The position numbers and the translations under genes were made by a program. Below are positions 59,901 through 64,000 of a DNA stretch of 64,000 nt, one piece after another. The stretch comes from Diphasiastrum complanatum (taxonomy: Eukaryota; Streptophyta; Lycopodiopsida; Lycopodiales; Lycopodiaceae). Each line of letters begins with the position of its first letter. Position 1 is the first letter of the stretch. The DNA lies in assembly GCA_029204225.1 (NCBI GenBank), contig MU832229.1:17463-81462 (forward strand). The letters are read 5' to 3'. Under the pieces are notes generated by a model that made no database searches, was not told the DNA's origin, and was given only the letters and a program-made list of their open reading frames with translations.

Positions 59901-60634
59901 CTGAGCCCACTAACTTACCTACCCAGACCCTAACCATACCACATAATCGGTAAAATAAAATAAAAAACCTACCTTCCCACTAACCAGATCCTACCCTACC
60001 CAACTAACTAGTATACTAAAAAAAAAATTCAACCAACTAACTCCACTCCTTTTTGCCACCTTCACCACCCAGTACCTAACCTACTTATTAACAAACTCTC
60101 CATACGCCAGTCACTACATATTTTACTAACCCAATAACTCATTATTCAAAAAAAGAAAACCCTAGGGCTTATCCACGCTCAACTTTTTTTAACACCCCCA
60201 TTACCCAACCCCTTAGCACACCCATTACCCAACAACTAACTAGTATTATCCATATCCTAACCTTACCAATTAATCGAAGCTCAAACCCAAAAAAAAAAAA
60301 AAAACACAAAACACAAAATCCAAATACAACAACAAGCATACAAAAAACAAAAAAACAAGATCCTACCCAATGGAACACCATATTGATCCCCATACCACAG
60401 AAGATTATCCACCCGAAATGGTGTCACCTCCGTTTGACGAAATCCAGCGTCACAGATTCTCCTGAATGAAATCACAAGTACATGAGCCATCCAGAAATCC
60501 ATTCAAGGGACAAGAATCTGACAGAGCCGAGTCTTCACGTGCACGAGCCCATTTTTATGGTGCAGAATCATCACAAGCCAGAACACACCTGAATGGAGTT
60601 TTTGCCACTCACGGAGCTCATTTTGAAAAGTGAA

Positions 60635-61640
60635 AACCCAAGTTAGATCTAACCCACAAAGATTCTTGCAAATCTTTGAGAATGTGTGTGACTTTTATGG
60701 CGAAACATCCAACGACGCTATGGTCCAATTGTTTTCCATGACCATGATCGATAAAGCACGTGAATGGGCTTTTTACCCTCGATCGTGATGATAAGAGTAA
60801 TTGGTCTATATTAAAAGAGTCCTTTACGAAACGTTTCAAACCCTTTCATTTGATAGAGAATTCTTTTGTCAAATTGAATAATATCAAGATGGCAAAAGAC
60901 AAACGTGTACGAGACTATATCGAGCATTTTCAATGTTTGAAAGGTCAAGTTTAGAGCCCACCATCTAGTTTATAGTCGGACTTCAAAGATGGATTAGATG
61001 TGATCCAATGACGAATATACGAGCTTAAAGTTAGCTATGTCTGATGCCATCTAGGAGGAAGATGAAGGATCCGATGTTGACAAATCTAGGGAACAGAAAG
61101 CACATCATACTACTATCTATGAAGCGAAGCTAAATGTAGATACTCGTGATCAGCTTTGGAAATCACAAATGGAGTTGCTTAAGTAACAACACCAAATGCA
61201 AATGGAGAAACTCACTAAGGCGTTTTGAGACACGACATCTATCCAAAGCCGTATGCCTAGTTAGCTACACCCTGCATATGTACATTATAGACGACGAAAC
61301 ATTTGGTACCCACACTGCATGGCTACACATCCTGTTAATAATTGCCCTTCCTATTGACCTATTCAAGCCAATTTCATACACCAATATGAAGAACAACCAT
61401 CCAACTCTGGACAATCCTTGCCTTATCATGAACACCATTAGAAAAATCTAGCAATCCGAGCCATCCAGATGGTTATGCGATGCAACAAGGGCCGATGAAC
61501 ATTAGATGTTTCATCTATGGTGAACTAGGCTACTTTATGGTTGATTGTACGGTCAAAACAAAGTACCATGCCGAATGCCCAACTGTGTTAGAAAACATAG
61601 TTTCAAAGCCTATCCGAAACAACCCAGCAAGATCCAACTT
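60635..61640 (+). pseudogene. Ty3/gypsy gag, decayed
   Basis: Frames in order: LQIFENVCDFYGETSNDAM, IDKAREWAF, then WSILKESFTKRFKPFH and VRDYIEHFQCLKGQV, the pattern of Retrotrans_gag. A decayed zinc knuckle (RCFIYGELGYFMVDC) follows at about 61487-61531, where one Cys and the His have become Tyr. Numerous stops. No pol follows before the next LTR. Confidence 0.65.
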
Positions 61641-62041
61641 GCCCGCCACGTCTGTTATAAATCCGGTTAGGATCCTAACATCAGCACAACATGAGCACCA
61701 TAGCAACCAACTACTAAACCTGCTACCCAATTGGGAAGTTCCTTGAAAACTTCTACATTACCACAAGATTACCCAGATCGATAGTGAAACAACGACGTTC
61801 TTACACAACATGGAGTGAGTCATTGCCGAAAGATAGTCAAACAGATATTCTGTCATTTGCTACAATTTCCAACTAAGAGCAGCACCTCCCTTGAAAATCA
61901 AAAAATATAAAAATATAAAAAAACACTCACTATTCTGGCAATTGAAAGAGGGCAAAAACTTCATCAAAATTTGATAACTTTCTGTTCCCTCTTGAAAAAA
62001 CCTTTGCCCACTTGGCAGGACCACCATGGTAAAGTATACCT

Positions 62042-62752
62042 TGTGAAGATTATTAAAGTATTATCTTCCTATCTCGAGTTTGGGGTCATGTCCATGGTGA
62101 TTTCCACTAAAATTCATGTTGTACATAAAAGGAGTATGAATTGAGCACATATCCTTCTAGTGTAGCTCGGATTAATTATGATGACATGTAGATTAGATAG
62201 CATGCAAAGTCTTATTGTATGCATGCAAGCCACATGCAATCAGTGCATGCAACATGCAAAGTAGTTTCTGTGATTTACACATGTCTAGACAGTTTTATGA
62301 GTTGACATGCAGTTCATGCAACATCCATGCATGCAGTTACACATGTGGATCTCTATTAGGTGAATTAGTTCAGTTAAGTGGACTTTCCATGCAACTCCAC
62401 TGTAGGAATTCAAGTCTCTCTCATGTAGGGAAAGCTGGGCATGTTTTGCCATATTGTGAATATTGAGATTTTGGTGTTTTGGACTCATTCTCTCTCTACT
62501 CGAGTTTTCTATGCTTGATTTTCTCTCTCTACTCGAGATCAGCCTCTTTTTCCCGTACTGAACACTTAGAATTATTTTTGACATTTATTTCTCATAGTGA
62601 AGAGTTAGATTTTTTCATCATATGTATACCATTGTGCTCTTGCCTTAGATTTTTCAAGCATATTGTTCTTTGATCAATCTTGTGCAATCACAACACCTCA
62701 GTAAGATCCTGTAGGGTGTGTGGTGAAGTTCACACTTGCTAAAAACTTCACA
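62042..62752 (+). repeat. Copia 5' LTR (711 bp, long form)
   Basis: It starts TGTGAAGATT and ends AACTTCACA, abutting a primer site. It aligns with 52543-52885 at both ends but carries an extra block (about 62176-62546). That block is dense in CATGCA/TGCATG words and contains a repeated 'tctctctctactcgag'. Confidence 0.9.
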
Positions 62753-62764
62753 TGGTATCATAGA
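62753..62764 (+). other. Primer-binding site, diverged
   Basis: TGGTATCATAGA abuts the LTR. The first eight bases fit the initiator-Met tRNA site. Confidence 0.8.
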
Positions 62765-63526
62765 TTCATGCTTTGAAGAGGTGAGTGTGTATACATCAGA
62801 TCATCAGTGTTTTTGCTTGCAGGAACTCGGATTTTGGAGAGGGATTCAAACTCGCTGAGAAACAAGCAATCTGTGGACAATAAGTGGATCAAATCAAGGC
62901 TGATCTGATCCAGCAGAGCTCTGTATGGACAAAGAGCTCACACATGTGAAATCAGCCCTCATTAATGAGTGCTACTTCTCTAGGAATGATCCAAATTTGA
63001 TGTTCTATAGCTTGTTGGATAGGTATTGGAGAGTAGAATGTGTTGCTCTTGTTTCTAAATCAATTTGATTTGAATTTAGAAGAGTTTTAGGCAATCAGAG
63101 AGTTTGAGAGGGTACTCAACTCGTGGGATATGCCAAAGTGAGCACACATCTGTCTTTTTCACCATTTTCATCAATTTTCATTGTCAATCAAGTAGGATTG
63201 GATAGAAGTGAGTGTTCTGAGGTCTTAGACTTTTCATTTCACACATATTATTGTGTTTCAGTTGAAAGTAAGTTCCTAGAGAGTTTATCGGTACATTGAA
63301 ACTCGTGGGAGAGATAGACTTCTTGCTTGCATGTGCTTCTTCTTTTGTGACTGAAGCAAGATCCAAATTCAAGATAGATTGATTTTCTGTATTGAGAATT
63401 TGTTCTCACATCTGTTGCTAGATTTCATAGGGTGGATCAACATCTATGTTAGATCCTAGACTGAGATAGCAAGCAAAATCCTTTCAACTCCATTTCTTAT
63501 CATTACTAGAATTTCTCACCAAGAAG
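62765..63526 (+). other. Copia leader
   Basis: Untranslated leader of about 760 bases between the primer site and the gag start. No coding signal. Confidence 0.6.
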
Positions 63527-64000
63527 ATGTCTTCATCTAGTTCACAGAGCATAGTGAGAGAATAACATCTTCCAATTATGCAATGTGGAAGATCAGAATG
63601 GAATCATTGTTGATTCTACAGGATGTAATGGATATTGTGAGTGGAGCTGAAGAAGAACCTGCTGCACCTAATGAAGCTACAACATTCCACAAAAGAACAA
63701 AAAAATTGCCCTTCATTTTATAAAAATGAATGTTACCAATGAGGTGTTAAGAAAAATCAGTACATGCACCACTGCCAAGGAAGCTTGGGATACTCTAAAA
63801 ACAATCTATGAAATAAAAAATACTTCTAGATTGCTTACACTTAGAAACCAAATATTTCTAAGTTATCAGAGAGTAGATGAGAGTGCTTCATCATATGTCA
63901 TGAGAGTCAAGGATCTCCATCAAGAGTTAGTTGGTATTAGTGATGCTCTTAAGAACACTGAACTTGTTCAAGTAGTCCTAAATGGACTTAGAGATGAGTA
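63527..64000 (+). pseudogene. Copia gag, frameshifted, continues past the window
   Basis: The start codon at 63527 gives MSSSSSQSIVRE and a TAA. A one-base shift then gives SNYAMWKIRMESLL, LQDVMDIVSG and, after another shift near 63700, FIKMNVTNEVLRKIS, AKEAWDTLK, RLLTLRNQIF and LVQVVLNGLRDEY. It is the same subfamily as the minus-strand gag at 56797. The rest of the element lies beyond 64000. Confidence 0.85.

Overview
This window is intergenic DNA from a large, repeat-rich plant genome. It is AT-rich and almost entirely built from LTR retrotransposons in different states of decay. The initiator-Met tRNA primer-binding site (TGGTATCAGAGC) follows LTR after LTR, and both Ty1/copia and Ty3/gypsy (including chromodomain) lineages are present. 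The retrotransposon density, nesting and absence of intact host genes fit a land plant with a big genome. A conifer or other non-flowering lineage is my guess, and nothing seen fixes it.

Layout. 1-1305: two overlapping broken copia pieces (leader plus gag, then LTR tail plus primer site plus leader). 1310-4104: minus-strand Ty3/gypsy chromovirus 3' part. 4105-~8170: plus-strand gypsy deletion derivative (gag-protease joined to the integrase tail, then an LTR carrying a CT/CA microsatellite). 8185-9719: minus copia integrase/RT remnant, cut by a plus copia (9720-13338) that keeps its 5' LTR and gag-integrase but stops abruptly. 13339-15887: the only non-retroelement gene recognised, a minus-strand spliced pseudogene with a beta-class amino-methyltransferase domain and, upstream, a probable ParB-like domain. 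15952-17238: LTR plus gag start of another copia. 17239-29636: a minus-strand copia complex into which a young full-length plus-strand copia (20053-26482, one intact 1317-codon gag-pol frame) has inserted. 29662-31580: two truncated 3' ends facing each other. 31930-40352: a tandem copia array of the type internal-LTR-internal-LTR-internal-LTR. 40353-49600: low-information DNA with LTR remnants, a GC-rich island and no recognised gene. 49605-50745: minus gypsy RT-integrase remnant of the same family as the 4-7 kb element. 52543-58301: minus copia chimera with two protease segments and two unrelated LTRs. 58338-62041: fragments of another copia gag, a minisatellite-like tract and a gypsy gag. 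62042-64000: 5' LTR, leader and gag of a copia running off the window.

The intact element encodes everything needed for copy-and-paste movement (capsid, protease, integrase, reverse transcriptase, RNase H). The other copies are largely substrates. They show premature stops, internal deletions, nested insertion and at least two junctions that look like recombination between related copies. The strongest lead for an unusual system is the methyltransferase/ParB-like pseudogene at 13.3-15.9 kb. Second is the long but scrambled pol-like reading frame at 17.9-19.6 kb.
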